Assembly: GCA_938002255.1 (NCBI GenBank)
Contig: CALLAL010000017.1
Coordinates: forward strand, 1-64,000
Direction of reading: 5' to 3'
DNA from: an uncultured bacterium
Lineage (GTDB): Bacteria > Desulfobacterota > BSN033 > UBA1163
DNA: 64,000 nt
The notes under the pieces are model-generated. The model did no database searches. It worked only from the letters and a program-made list of their open reading frames with translations, and had not been told where the DNA came from. Positions 17,487 to 25,974 of this stretch are shown piece by piece (the first letter of the stretch is position 1; each line of letters opens with the position of its first letter). The position numbers were made by a program, and so were the translations under genes.

Positions 17487-18175
17487 AAATACTCATCCTT
17501 TACCAGGGGGATTACGGGAAAAGGTTCTGGGAAAACATCAGCACCCATGCTCCAGAGGCGTGGGACGTGAAGGGATATCACTATACGAAAAAGATTCCCA
17601 CCTTTGTGGAAGAACTCTCTGATTACCTCCCCCAGAACCTCCCCCCCTGTGATCTACTGCTTTCGGTTCAGGAACATCCTGTCGTGGCTGAAATGATTCC
17701 TCTGTTTATCAAGGAGATGGGTGCACGTGCAGTGATCGCTCCTATCGATAACAAAGCTTACCTGACTTCGGGATTAGCCAGACAGCTGAGAAAGAAACTG
17801 GAGACCATGGGAATCGAGTTTCTCTATCCAATGACCTTCTGCACGCTCTCTGAGAAAATGACTCAGAATGACCTGGTCCTTCAGTTTTTAAACCATTTTG
17901 GAAAACCGAAGGTGGAAATAGAATTTGAAAACGAAAAGGTGAAAGGGGTGAAGGTCCTCAGGGATGCCCCCTGCGGAAACACCCGATATGTAGCAACGCA
18001 CCTGATCGGGACTCATATCAAAGATGCTGTAGAACATTCAGGCATCCTACATCATAACCATCCCTGCATGGCGACCATGACCATGGATGCCGAGATTGGT
18101 GATACATTGATGCATCATGCTGGCCTGCAGGTCAAATTAGCTGTGGAAGAGGCAATTAAAGGGAAAAAACCATAG
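17483..18175 (+). CDS. DUF166 family protein inside the CODH/ACS cluster
   Basis: 230 residues. It begins MKILILYQGDYGKRFWENI and continues with CDLLLSVQEHPVVAEMIP, GARAVIAPIDNK and the C-terminal VLRDAPCGNTRYVATHLIG...HHNHPCMATM, the layout of the DUF166 family, which is best known from methanogens. Two conserved Cys-containing segments (APCGNT and NHPCMAT) and a His-rich run suggest metal or cofactor handling. The start overlaps the cdhA stop (ATGA), implying translational coupling, and cdhB follows. A role in CODH/ACS assembly is an inference from context only. Confidence 0.75.
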   Translation: MKILILYQGDYGKRFWENISTHAPEAWDVKGYHYTKKIPTFVEELSDYLPQNLPPCDLLLSVQEHPVVAEMIPLFIKEMGARAVIAPIDNKAYLTSGLARQLRKKLETMGIEFLYPMTFCTLSEKMTQNDLVLQFLNHFGKPKVEIEFENEKVKGVKVLRDAPCGNTRYVATHLIGTHIKDAVEHSGILHHNHPCMATMTMDAEIGDTLMHHAGLQVKLAVEEAIKGKKP

Positions 18176-18184
18176 AAGAATCCT

Positions 18185-18213
18185 GTAGGGAACAATTTCA
18201 AACTGTTTCCTAC
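18185..18213 (+). other. Intercistronic hairpin upstream of cdhB
   Basis: GTAGGGAACA (18185-18194) pairs with TGTTTCCTAC (18204-18213) with one G-U pair around a 9-base loop. No U-run follows. It lies in the only sizeable gap (61 bases) between the CODH subunit genes and may act on mRNA stability or on relative expression of cdhB and cdhA. Confidence 0.4.
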
Positions 18214-18236
18214 CTGAAAAAAGGGAGGAGAATCTT

Positions 18237-18770
18237 ATGAGCTTACCACTACATTATGTCAACGTTTTAACAGGGTTGAAAGGATGCCGGGTGATTGAAG
18301 ACCCCCAGGCATTGGGAAAGGTCATGAAGAAGGCGGAGAGGCCTCTACTCGTCTTTGGCCCTCGATGCATTGATATTGATCTGGGAGGAAAATTGGCGAT
18401 CGAATACGGCGTCGAAATCGCCAAAACTATGGGGGCGGCGACCTGTGCCACCGCTCATACGAAGAAAAAACTGCTCGAACTTGGCGTGACTCCAGATTCT
18501 ACTTATGATGCGGTAGAAATTATCAATCATCTCAAAGACCCAAACTGGGTGGGAGTCAAGAAACAGGGAAACCATGACCTGGTGATGTTCTTGGGAATGA
18601 GAACAGATTTTGGAAACCAAGGCCTTTCAACGCTGAAACATTACGCACCCCATCTCAAAACCATCACGCTCTGCCCTTATGTTTATCCCCATGCCACGTT
18701 CTCTCTTGCCAATTTGAAAGTAGAGAAATGGAAAGAATACCTCGAAAATCTCATTCAAAGTTTGAAATAA
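18237..18770 (+). CDS. cdhB: CODH/ACS epsilon subunit, archaeal CdhB type
   Basis: 177 residues. RPLLVFGPRCIDIDLGG, ATAHTKKKLLELGV, DLVMFLGMRTDFGNQGLSTLKHY and TLCPYVYPHATFSLANL match the small Rossmann-like epsilon subunit that binds CdhA in methanogen CODH/ACS complexes. The subunit is not part of the classical bacterial AcsAB enzyme, so its presence here supports an archaeal-type complex. SD GGGAGGAG precedes the ATG. Confidence 0.88.
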   Translation: MSLPLHYVNVLTGLKGCRVIEDPQALGKVMKKAERPLLVFGPRCIDIDLGGKLAIEYGVEIAKTMGAATCATAHTKKKLLELGVTPDSTYDAVEIINHLKDPNWVGVKKQGNHDLVMFLGMRTDFGNQGLSTLKHYAPHLKTITLCPYVYPHATFSLANLKVEKWKEYLENLIQSLK

Positions 18771-18785
18771 GAAAGGAGGAAAAAC

Positions 18786-19991
18786 ATGTTTTCAGTTGAT
18801 GTAGGACCCCAGTATGAAGGCGAAACGGTACGAAAGGAAGATTTTCATATTGAGTTCGGAGGGCCAAAACATAAGTTTAAGGCGGAGCTTGTCACCGTAG
18901 TGCCTGCGGACCAGGTGGAAGATGAAAAAGTTGAGGTGATCGGTAAGGACATTAAGGATTTTGAAGAAGGTGCCTCCATCCCCATCTTCATTAAAATAGC
19001 CGTCGCGGGTGAACAGCTTGAAAAAGATATGGAGCCTGTCTTTGAACGTCGGGTCCATATGTATATCAACTATATCGAAGGCTTCTGGCACATGGCCCAG
19101 CGGGATGAGATCTGGATGAGACTCCACAAAGACAGTTTCAAGAAGGGTCTCAATTCCCTCGAGGAGATCGGAAGAATTCTCGTCATGCTTTACAAAAATG
19201 AGCTTTCAATCATTGAAAAAATCCAGATCACCTTTATCACTGACCCGGCTCAGGTTGAAAAAGAGGTCCTCGAAGCTCGAAAAATTTATAAGGAGAGGGA
19301 CGATCGACTCAAAGGGATTACCGAAGAAGAGGTGGATGAGTTTTACGGATGCAGTCTCTGCCAGTCCTTTGCTCCCACCCATGTCTGTGTAATCACACCT
19401 GAGAGAGTCTCCCTATGCGGTGCGATTAACTGGTTTGATGGAAGAGCGGCTTATAAAATAGACCCCGAAGGCCCTCAATTTGCCGTGAAGAAAGGAGACC
19501 TCATCGATCCTGAAAAATTCATCTATTCCGGTGTCAACGAGATGGTTGCAGAAAAATCACTTGGATCAAGCAGCGTCTTCTGTCTCCACAGCGCCCTCGA
19601 AAACCCACACACATCCTGCGGTTGTTTCCAGGCCATCTGCTTTTATATCCCAGAGGTGGATGCCTTTGGTATCGTCCACCGAGATTTTCTCGGTGAAGCG
19701 GTGAATGGCCAGAAATTTTCAGGCATTGCCGGAGAAGCCTCTGGAGGAAGACAGAGTGAAGGGATGCTCGGAATGGCGATCTCTTATATGCGGTCGAAGA
19801 AATTCCTGAAAACCGATGGTGGCTTGAAGCGGGTCGTCTGGTTGCCCAAAACCGTCAAAGAGCAGGTGAAAGATGTTCTTGAAGAAGCAGGATTATATGA
19901 TAAGATTGCAACTGAAGAGGATGTCAAAAATGTAGATGAACTGACGGAATTTCTGAACCGGGTGGGCCATCCCTGGGTCACCGGTGCATAA
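18786..19991 (+). CDS. cdhC: Acetyl-CoA synthase beta subunit, archaeal CdhC type
   Basis: 401 residues, lacking the N-terminal CODH-binding domain of bacterial AcsB (about 730 residues), as in CdhC. A-cluster ligands are visible: C189, C192, C201 and C211 (GCSLCQSFAPTHVC ... LCG) for the 4Fe-4S, and C278-G279-C280 (SCGCF) for the distal nickel. QSEGMLGMAISYMRSKKFL follows. The C-terminus has VWLPKTVKEQVKDVLEE. Joins methyl, CO and CoA to acetyl-CoA. SD GAAAGGAGG precedes the ATG. Twenty bases separate it from the CdhE gene. Confidence 0.93.
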   Translation: MFSVDVGPQYEGETVRKEDFHIEFGGPKHKFKAELVTVVPADQVEDEKVEVIGKDIKDFEEGASIPIFIKIAVAGEQLEKDMEPVFERRVHMYINYIEGFWHMAQRDEIWMRLHKDSFKKGLNSLEEIGRILVMLYKNELSIIEKIQITFITDPAQVEKEVLEARKIYKERDDRLKGITEEEVDEFYGCSLCQSFAPTHVCVITPERVSLCGAINWFDGRAAYKIDPEGPQFAVKKGDLIDPEKFIYSGVNEMVAEKSLGSSSVFCLHSALENPHTSCGCFQAICFYIPEVDAFGIVHRDFLGEAVNGQKFSGIAGEASGGRQSEGMLGMAISYMRSKKFLKTDGGLKRVVWLPKTVKEQVKDVLEEAGLYDKIATEEDVKNVDELTEFLNRVGHPWVTGA

Positions 19992-20010
19992 CCAAAGGAG
20001 GGGGGGTCTC

Positions 20011-21381
20011 ATGGCACTTAAAGCTTCGGACATACAGAAAAAATTACCGGAAGGCGGGAAAAAGAATTGTAAAGAATGTGGCTTTCCAACCTGTTTCGCC
20101 TTTGCAATGAAATTGGCTTCTGGGGCAGTCTCTGTACAGAAATGTACTTATCTACCCGATGAGATAAAGGCTGAACTCGAAGAAGCTTTGGCGCCTCCGA
20201 TTAGACTCGTGACGATAGGGAAAGGAGCGAACAGTTTCAGCACAGGTGAAGAGGAGGTCATCTACCGACACGAAAAAACCTTTTACAGACCCACAGGCGT
20301 TGCCATTTTGATCTCTGAAAAGGAGAGTGAAGAGAGCATTGCCGCTAAAATCAACAAACTGAAGACCATGCAGTTTGACCGGGTGGGTCAAAAGCTTCAA
20401 GCCAATCTCTATGCTTTAAAATATGACGGAAATGGTGAAACGTATCTTAATTTAGTCAAGCGAGTGGCTGGAGAAGGATATCCAATGATCTTAATTTGCG
20501 AGGATCTCGATACTCTGTTCAAGGCAAGGGATCTCGTGGCAGATCAAAACCCACTTCTCTACCCGATCACCAAAGATAACTTAGAGGCTGCTCTTCCGAA
20601 AATCAAAGTCAAACCCACACCCATAGGCATCCGCGCAAATGGGATTGAAGAGATCATCCCCATCACCAAGCGCTTAAAGGAAGAAGGGATTCAGGATGTT
20701 GTCCTCGATCCTTCTCCGAAATCGCTAAAGGAGATGGTCAGGGATTATACCCTCATCCGGAGAGCCGCTCTGAAGAAGACCTTCCGGCCTTTGGGTTATC
20801 CCATTCTATCGCTCCCCTGCTCTCTTGCAGACAATAAAATGGAGGAAGCGCTTTTTGCCTCAGCAGGAGTGATCAAGTATGCCGGAATCGTTGTCCTGTC
20901 CGATTTCGAAAAGGAGACGCTCTATCCTCTCCTAGTCTTAAGACAGAATATTTTTACCGATCCGCGAGTACCTCTTGCCGTGGAGCAAAAGATCTATGAA
21001 ATTGGAGCGGTCACCCCGGACTCCCCGGTTCTGCTGACGACCAACTTTGCCCTGACCTATTTTGCTGTGGCGAGTGAAATCGAAAACAGCAAAGTTCCTT
21101 CCTATCTCTGCGTTAAGGATACGGAAGGTCTGTGTGTGCTTGCAGCCTGGTCAACAGGTAAATTCAGCGGAGATACGGCTGGACCATTTCTCAAGAAGAT
21201 AGGGATTGCAGATAAGGTGAAAAACAAAAGGGTTATCATCCCTGGTTTTGCCGCCAGAATCAAGGGGGAGCTTGAAGAGGAACTTCAGGATTGGGAAGTG
21301 ATCGTTGGTCCTCGCGAAGCGAGCGATCTCCCTGCCTATCTTCCCCAGATGATTGAGAAATGGAAGAGTCAAAACAAATAG
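20011..21381 (+). CDS. acsC: Corrinoid iron-sulphur protein large subunit (CODH/ACS gamma)
   Basis: 456 residues, AcsC/CdhE. The N-terminal 4Fe-4S motif NCKECGFPTCFAFAMKLASG...KC (C-x2-C-x4-C-x15ish-C, residues about 20-45) is diagnostic and is followed by a TIM barrel and C-terminal B12-binding domain (IIPGFAARIKGELEEEL, VIVGPREASDLPAYL). ATG 20011 is chosen because AAAGGAGGGGGG lies just upstream. With AcsD it carries the Co-methyl group. The last 22 bases overlap the next gene. Confidence 0.92.
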   Translation: MALKASDIQKKLPEGGKKNCKECGFPTCFAFAMKLASGAVSVQKCTYLPDEIKAELEEALAPPIRLVTIGKGANSFSTGEEEVIYRHEKTFYRPTGVAILISEKESEESIAAKINKLKTMQFDRVGQKLQANLYALKYDGNGETYLNLVKRVAGEGYPMILICEDLDTLFKARDLVADQNPLLYPITKDNLEAALPKIKVKPTPIGIRANGIEEIIPITKRLKEEGIQDVVLDPSPKSLKEMVRDYTLIRRAALKKTFRPLGYPILSLPCSLADNKMEEALFASAGVIKYAGIVVLSDFEKETLYPLLVLRQNIFTDPRVPLAVEQKIYEIGAVTPDSPVLLTTNFALTYFAVASEIENSKVPSYLCVKDTEGLCVLAAWSTGKFSGDTAGPFLKKIGIADKVKNKRVIIPGFAARIKGELEEELQDWEVIVGPREASDLPAYLPQMIEKWKSQNK

Positions 21382-21854
21382 AGGAGATCTTAAAAGGTTT
21401 CCAGCCGGAAAGAGAAAATCTTCTCCCCGCTCTACAAGCGATCCAGGAGCATTTGGGCTACCTCTCAAGGGGGGCGATGGAACAGGTAGCCCATTTCTTC
21501 CATCTCCCTCCTTCTGAAATCTTTAGCATTGTCACCTTTTATAATCAGTTCAGACGAACCCCCCCTGGCCGTCATCCTGTCCATGTCTGTCTTGGAACGG
21601 CTTGTTATTTGATGGGAGGCGATCTTGTTCTCGATGCCTTTTCAAGAGAACTCCAGATTAAGAAAGGGGATACCACGGAGGACGGAGCCTTCAGCCTTGA
21701 ATCCACAGCCTGCTTTGGGTGTTGCAATGTGGCGCCGGTAGTCAAGATTAACGATCAGATTTATCCGAAAATGACCTCTGGAAAAGTGGAAGAAGTGATT
21801 ATCAACCTTCGGGATAAAGATAAAACCGATAAAAACAACCACGATGAACCATGA
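21360..21854 (+). CDS. NuoE/HydC-like [2Fe-2S] subunit of an NADH-linked oxidoreductase
   Basis: 164 residues of the thioredoxin-like 24-kDa family. ALQAIQEHLGYLS and EIFSIVTFYNQFR are the N-terminal helical signature; the 2Fe-2S ligands are CLGTAC and CFGCC (C-x4-C ... C-x3-C). It overlaps the acsC stop by 22 bases, so it is probably translationally coupled to the CODH/ACS genes, and it is followed by NuoF- and NuoG-like genes. Likely part of an electron entry module using NAD(P)H, comparable to HydABC or to formate-dehydrogenase-linked NuoEF sets. Confidence 0.88.
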   Translation: MEESKQIEEILKGFQPERENLLPALQAIQEHLGYLSRGAMEQVAHFFHLPPSEIFSIVTFYNQFRRTPPGRHPVHVCLGTACYLMGGDLVLDAFSRELQIKKGDTTEDGAFSLESTACFGCCNVAPVVKINDQIYPKMTSGKVEEVIINLRDKDKTDKNNHDEP

Positions 21855-21903
21855 TCTAACACCATGGGTTTCATTCATCGTTTAATGTTCATTGCCTCAT
21901 ATC

Positions 21904-23796
21904 ATGGATTATCAACAGATCAGACAGAATGCTGAGCGTCTTTTCCAGGAAAAATGGGGAAGCGGAAAAACCAAGATCTTTATTGGCAGCGCCACCTGTG
22001 GAATATCGGTGGGGGCTCTGGAGGTTTCTCAAGCTTTTGAGGAAGCCATAAAAAGGCACGGGCTTCAGGCAGAGATTGTCAAGGTCGGGTGTCTCGGGAT
22101 CTGTTTTGCCGAACCTCTTGTCTATATTTTAAAGGAAGGAAATCCGATCATCTGCTATAAAAACTTAAAGCCCGAAGATGCCCATCGAATTGTTTATAAT
22201 TATTTGATTGAGGACGATCCCTGTTTTGATCTTGTCCTTGGGACCCTGGAGTTAAAAGAGGGACTCCTTCCCATTATTCCGGAACTCGAACGGTTTGAAC
22301 ATACAGAAAAAATCATCCTACGCCTTGCAGGATATATCGATCCGGAAGACATTCAGGATTATATTGCCTTGAATGGGTATCAAGCTCTTGACAAAGTTCT
22401 CTCGATGCCCAGAGAAGAGATCATTGAAGAAGTGAAACGGTCTGGCTTAAGGGGGCTGGGAGGGGCTGGATTTCCAGCAGGAAGAAAATGGGAGGTCTGC
22501 TTTAAAGCGGAGGACCATCCAAAGTATATCATCTGTAATGGCGATGAGGGTGATCCAGGAGCCTTCATGGATCGCGTTGTTCTTGAGAGTTCACCTCATC
22601 AAGTCATTGAAGGAATGGCGATAGCAGGCTATGCCGTGGGGGCCCATCAGGGATATATTTATATTCGTTCAGAGTATCCTCTGGCGATCCACAGAGTGAA
22701 TGTTGCCTTAACTCAGGCAAGAGATCTTCATCTGATTGGTACGAACATCCTCGGAAAGGGTTTTGATTTCGATATTAAAGTCTTTGGTGGAGCAGGAGCT
22801 TTTGTTTGTGGAGAATCAACGGCATTGATGTATTCCATCGAAGGGAAAAGGCCGATGCCGAGAGTCAGACCCCCTCATTCTGCTGAAAAAGGCCTCTTTC
22901 GAAGACCCACCCTCTTGAATAACGTGAAGACCTTTTCCTGTGTCCCCCCCATCCTCCTGAATGGGTCAGAATGGTTTTCAAAGATCGGAACCCTCCACTC
23001 CAAAGGGACAACTGTTTTTGCCCTTGCAGGGAAGATCAAGGAATCCGGTCTGGCAGAGGTTCGAATGGGCACCACCCTGAAGCAGGTCATCTTCGACATT
23101 GGGGGAGGGATCAAGAATGACAGAGCGCTGAAGGCGGTTCAGATCGGAGGCCCTTCTGGCGGATGCATTCCCGCCCAATTCATTGACACCCCCGTTGATT
23201 TTGATTCCCTCAAAATTCTGGGATCGATGATGGGTTCTGGCGGATTGATCGTCATGGATGAAGACACCTGCATGGTCGATATGGCGAAATATTTCCTCGC
23301 CTTCACCCAGAATGAAAGCTGCGGAAAATGTTCTTTCTGTCGGGTAGGAACCAAACACCTTCTGCTCTTGCTCGAAGAGATTACAAAAGGAGAAGGAACG
23401 TTGGAACATATCCAGCTTCTCAAAGAGCTTTCAAAGGAGGTCATTGAAGGCTCCTTGTGTGGATTGGGCCAAACCGCTCCCAACCCGATTCTAACGACCC
23501 TAAGATATTTTGAAAATGAGTATATCTCCCATGTGGTTGAAAAGAGATGCCCGGCGCTGGTCTGCCGGGATCTTGTCTCCTATCTGATCGTCTATGATAA
23601 GTGTCAGAGAAGTTGTGAACATTGTGTTCTGAAATGCCCGGCAGAGGCCATTCACCCAGACGCAAAGAATATCAAAATCATTGATCAGTCCAAATGTGTA
23701 AAATGCGGAATCTGCAAAGAAGTCTGTCCCAAGGAGTATAGTGCCGTCATAAAGGTTTCACCAAAGATCGTAACTGCGCAACCTGAAGGAGTTTGA
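21904..23796 (+). CDS. NuoF/HydB-like NADH-binding flavoprotein with extra ferredoxin domain
   Basis: About 630 residues. Order of domains: N-terminal 2Fe-2S thioredoxin-like (residues 15-100, SATCGISVG and GCLGIC), NADH/FMN domain (GLGGAGFPAGRKW, NGDEGDPGAFMDR, GGAGAFVCGESTALM), SLBB, N1-like 4Fe-4S (ESCGKCSFCRVGT), and a C-terminal pair of ferredoxin motifs (CQRSCEHCVLKCP, CVKCGICKEVCP). That is the architecture of HydB/HoxF-type bifurcating or NAD-reducing subunits. ATG 21904 has no obvious SD; a TTG 12 bases upstream is an alternative. Probably couples NAD(P)H to ferredoxin or to WL enzymes. Confidence 0.9.
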   Translation: MDYQQIRQNAERLFQEKWGSGKTKIFIGSATCGISVGALEVSQAFEEAIKRHGLQAEIVKVGCLGICFAEPLVYILKEGNPIICYKNLKPEDAHRIVYNYLIEDDPCFDLVLGTLELKEGLLPIIPELERFEHTEKIILRLAGYIDPEDIQDYIALNGYQALDKVLSMPREEIIEEVKRSGLRGLGGAGFPAGRKWEVCFKAEDHPKYIICNGDEGDPGAFMDRVVLESSPHQVIEGMAIAGYAVGAHQGYIYIRSEYPLAIHRVNVALTQARDLHLIGTNILGKGFDFDIKVFGGAGAFVCGESTALMYSIEGKRPMPRVRPPHSAEKGLFRRPTLLNNVKTFSCVPPILLNGSEWFSKIGTLHSKGTTVFALAGKIKESGLAEVRMGTTLKQVIFDIGGGIKNDRALKAVQIGGPSGGCIPAQFIDTPVDFDSLKILGSMMGSGGLIVMDEDTCMVDMAKYFLAFTQNESCGKCSFCRVGTKHLLLLLEEITKGEGTLEHIQLLKELSKEVIEGSLCGLGQTAPNPILTTLRYFENEYISHVVEKRCPALVCRDLVSYLIVYDKCQRSCEHCVLKCPAEAIHPDAKNIKIIDQSKCVKCGICKEVCPKEYSAVIKVSPKIVTAQPEGV

Positions 23797-23807
23797 TTTT
23801 TCATTGG

Positions 23808-24530
23808 ATGGTCAATGGGTTTTTAAACCAGTCCCGTGAAAAATTAGAGGTTGTAGATCAGGAAACCCCGATGCCCTCTTTAATCATTGATGGTAAAGAG
23901 ATCACAGCCGACCCAGGAGAAAAACTTCTCTGGGTCGCCCTCCGGACAGGATTCTATATCCCCCATCTTTGTGCCATGAAGGGGATTGAACTTCCATTCG
24001 GTGGTTGCCGCTTATGCTTAGTGGAGGTTGACATAGGGGGTCGGAGGGAAGTCGTTCCGGCCTGTTCCGAACCGGTCCGAGAACAGATGAAAGTTTACAC
24101 CAACACAGAAAAAATCGCCAGGTTGAGACGGACCGCCTTCGAACTCATCATGAGTGATCATCACATTGACTGCAAAAACTGTGCAAAGAGAAAAACCTGC
24201 GAGCTAATTAAAATTTCCTCCTCTCTGAAATGGAGCCTCCGCCCCAAAAAGCTTCGAAGTCTTGTTCGCGATCTTCCGATCGATAGCTCTCATCCCCTCT
24301 TCACCTTTGACCCCATGAAATGTGTTAAATGTTCCAAATGCATCCTGGTCTGTCAAAGGCTTGGCCATTCCTTTCTTGATTTCGCCTATCGAGGCTTTGA
24401 AATGATTCTGACGACCTTCGACCACCAACCTCTCTCTTCTCTGAGCTGTGAATCATGCTCGGAATGTGTCAACGTCTGTCCTACCGGTGCACTTTTTCAT
24501 AAAAAACCAGGAGAAAGTGAAGATGGATAA
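23808..24530 (+). CDS. NuoG N-terminal-like iron-sulphur protein without hydrogenase domain
   Basis: About 240 residues. A 2Fe-2S ferredoxin domain (CAMKGIELPFGGCRLC ... PACSEPV), then the His/Cys cluster region (HHIDCKNCAKRKTC) and two 4Fe-4S motifs (CVKCSKCILVCQ, CESCSECVNVCP). This is the first 230 residues of NuoG/HydA/FdhA proteins; no H-cluster or molybdopterin domain follows, so it is an electron-transfer subunit like HoxU. The start is uncertain: ATG 23808 is used, while ATG 23871 (SD AGGA) or TTG 23793 overlapping the previous stop are possible. It overlaps the next gene by 8 bases. Confidence 0.85.
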   Translation: MVNGFLNQSREKLEVVDQETPMPSLIIDGKEITADPGEKLLWVALRTGFYIPHLCAMKGIELPFGGCRLCLVEVDIGGRREVVPACSEPVREQMKVYTNTEKIARLRRTAFELIMSDHHIDCKNCAKRKTCELIKISSSLKWSLRPKKLRSLVRDLPIDSSHPLFTFDPMKCVKCSKCILVCQRLGHSFLDFAYRGFEMILTTFDHQPLSSLSCESCSECVNVCPTGALFHKKPGESEDG

Positions 24531-24927
24531 AGAATATTTAACCTTGAAGGAGATCGAAGGCGTCGTGGTTCACGATGTCTATCTGAAGAAAGAGGTGGCT
24601 CGAAGATGCGAAGCCTTTGAATACCTTGATGATGTGGAGAAGATGACGGCCTACATTGGAGGCGAACGGGTCATCCCGCCTCCGATCCGGTGTGACTGGA
24701 TGGTGAAGAAGACCTTTTATCCGGGCGTTGAATCGTATTATCTATTTAATCGGAAGGATGAGGAATTCCCTTCCTCCATGCAAGTCCTTTTCTCTGGAGA
24801 GAAGGTGAGAGAGCTCAAGGGAGATGATCTCTCCGTATTGGCTATTGCCACGATCAACCATATGATCCATTATATTCGAAATTCTAAGCGGGGAGTGAAA
24901 CTACCGGAAATTTGTGAAGTTGTGTAA
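24523..24927 (+). CDS. Unrecognised small protein of the WL operon
   Basis: 134 residues with no family I recognise. Composition is soluble and mixed alpha/beta: an N-terminal acidic helical part (LTLKEIEGVVVHDVYLKKEVARRCEAFEYL), a central strand-rich part (PPPIRCDWMVKKTFYPGVESYYLFNRKDEEFP), and a C-terminal helix (DLSVLAIATINHMIHYIRNSK). Two Cys are scattered, with no CxxC. Its ATG lies inside the previous gene (8-base overlap) and it precedes metF, so it is almost surely co-translated with the electron-transfer and MetF genes. An accessory or interface role is conjecture. Confidence 0.6.
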   Translation: MDKEYLTLKEIEGVVVHDVYLKKEVARRCEAFEYLDDVEKMTAYIGGERVIPPPIRCDWMVKKTFYPGVESYYLFNRKDEEFPSSMQVLFSGEKVRELKGDDLSVLAIATINHMIHYIRNSKRGVKLPEICEVV

Positions 24928-24942
24928 AGTCTTGTGAAAATC

Positions 24943-24957
24943 TTATCAAAGTGATAA
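24943..24957. promoter_or_regulatory. Small palindrome upstream of metF
   Basis: TTATCA-AAG-TGATAA lies 34 bases before the metF ATG. It could be a weak hairpin or an operator half-pair. No clear promoter accompanies it. Confidence 0.25.
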
Positions 24958-24990
24958 AGATAGATATCATAAAAAAGTGAGGGAGTGCTT

Positions 24991-25908
24991 ATGAAATCAG
25001 GAAGCCGTCTTGAAAGGGTGCTTGAGGCTGGACACTTTGCATTCACGGGGGAACTGGGCCCTCCGCAGGGAGCCAATGTGGAACACGTTAGAAAAAAGGC
25101 CGGTTACCTGAAAGGGATTGTCGATGCCGTCAATATTACCGACAATCAAACTGCCGTCGTTCGTATGTCGAGTTGGGGGGCTGGGTTAATTGCTCTCCAG
25201 GAAGGGTTGGAACCCAATTACCAGATGGTCTGCCGGGACCGCAACCGCATTGCCATGCAAAGTGACATCCTCGGTGCTTATGCCCACGGCATTCGAAATA
25301 TGCTCTGCCTTTCAGGAGATCATATGCAATTTGGAAACCATCCCCTGACGAAGGGCGTTTTTGACATCGACTCAATTCAACTCATCGCGATGGTCAAGAA
25401 AATGCGTGATGAGAAGAAATTTCTCAATGGAGATGAGATCGATGGGGCTCCGCAGATCTTCATCGGTGCTGCAGAAAATCCTTTCGCTGAACCTTTCGAG
25501 TGGCGAGTCCATCGCCTGGCCAAAAAAGTAGAGGCAGGAGCAGATTTTATTCAAACCCAGTGCATTTATGACATGAAACTGTTCCGTGAATGGATTAGAC
25601 AGGCCAATGATATAGGACTGACCGAAAAGGTCCATATCCTCGCAGGGATCACCCCTCTTAAATCTGGAGGTATGGCTCGATATATGGCAAAAAACGTCTC
25701 CGGAATCATTATTCCCGATGAAATCATCGATCGGATCGTCCAAGCCAAAAAACCGGCTGAAGAAGGGATTAAATTCTGTGTGGAACAGATTGAAGAACTC
25801 AAGGAAATGAAAGGAGTTCACGGGATACACCTCATGGCCATTGAGTGGGAACATCGAGTGCCAGAGATCGCTGAACGGGCAAAACTTCTACCCAGACCCG
25901 AAGTCTAA
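24991..25908 (+). CDS. metF: Methylenetetrahydrofolate reductase, MetF (paralogue 1)
   Basis: About 305 residues, TIM-barrel FAD protein. FTGELGPPQG carries the active-site Glu; LSGDHMQFGNHP the conserved Asp; and FIQTQCIYD keeps the Gln that in E. coli MetF binds folate. SGGMARYMAKNVSGIIIPDEII is the C-terminal signature. It has no C-terminal Cys domain; that is supplied by metV further downstream. ATG 24991 is used (GTG 24985 is in frame). The catalysed step is methylene-THF to methyl-THF. It lies between the NuoG-like/unknown genes and the NarI-like gene. Confidence 0.92.
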   Translation: MKSGSRLERVLEAGHFAFTGELGPPQGANVEHVRKKAGYLKGIVDAVNITDNQTAVVRMSSWGAGLIALQEGLEPNYQMVCRDRNRIAMQSDILGAYAHGIRNMLCLSGDHMQFGNHPLTKGVFDIDSIQLIAMVKKMRDEKKFLNGDEIDGAPQIFIGAAENPFAEPFEWRVHRLAKKVEAGADFIQTQCIYDMKLFREWIRQANDIGLTEKVHILAGITPLKSGGMARYMAKNVSGIIIPDEIIDRIVQAKKPAEEGIKFCVEQIEELKEMKGVHGIHLMAIEWEHRVPEIAERAKLLPRPEV

Positions 25909-25974
25909 CGTGATTCCATAACGAAATGCTTTGTTAAAGATGAAAGTGGTTTTTAGTAAGATAAGGAGAAGCGT

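Noticed and set aside
23793-24530. [FeFe]-hydrogenase catalytic subunit
   Set aside because: The protein ends after the two ferredoxin motifs and lacks the H-cluster motifs, so it is only a NuoG-N-terminal-like electron-transfer subunit.
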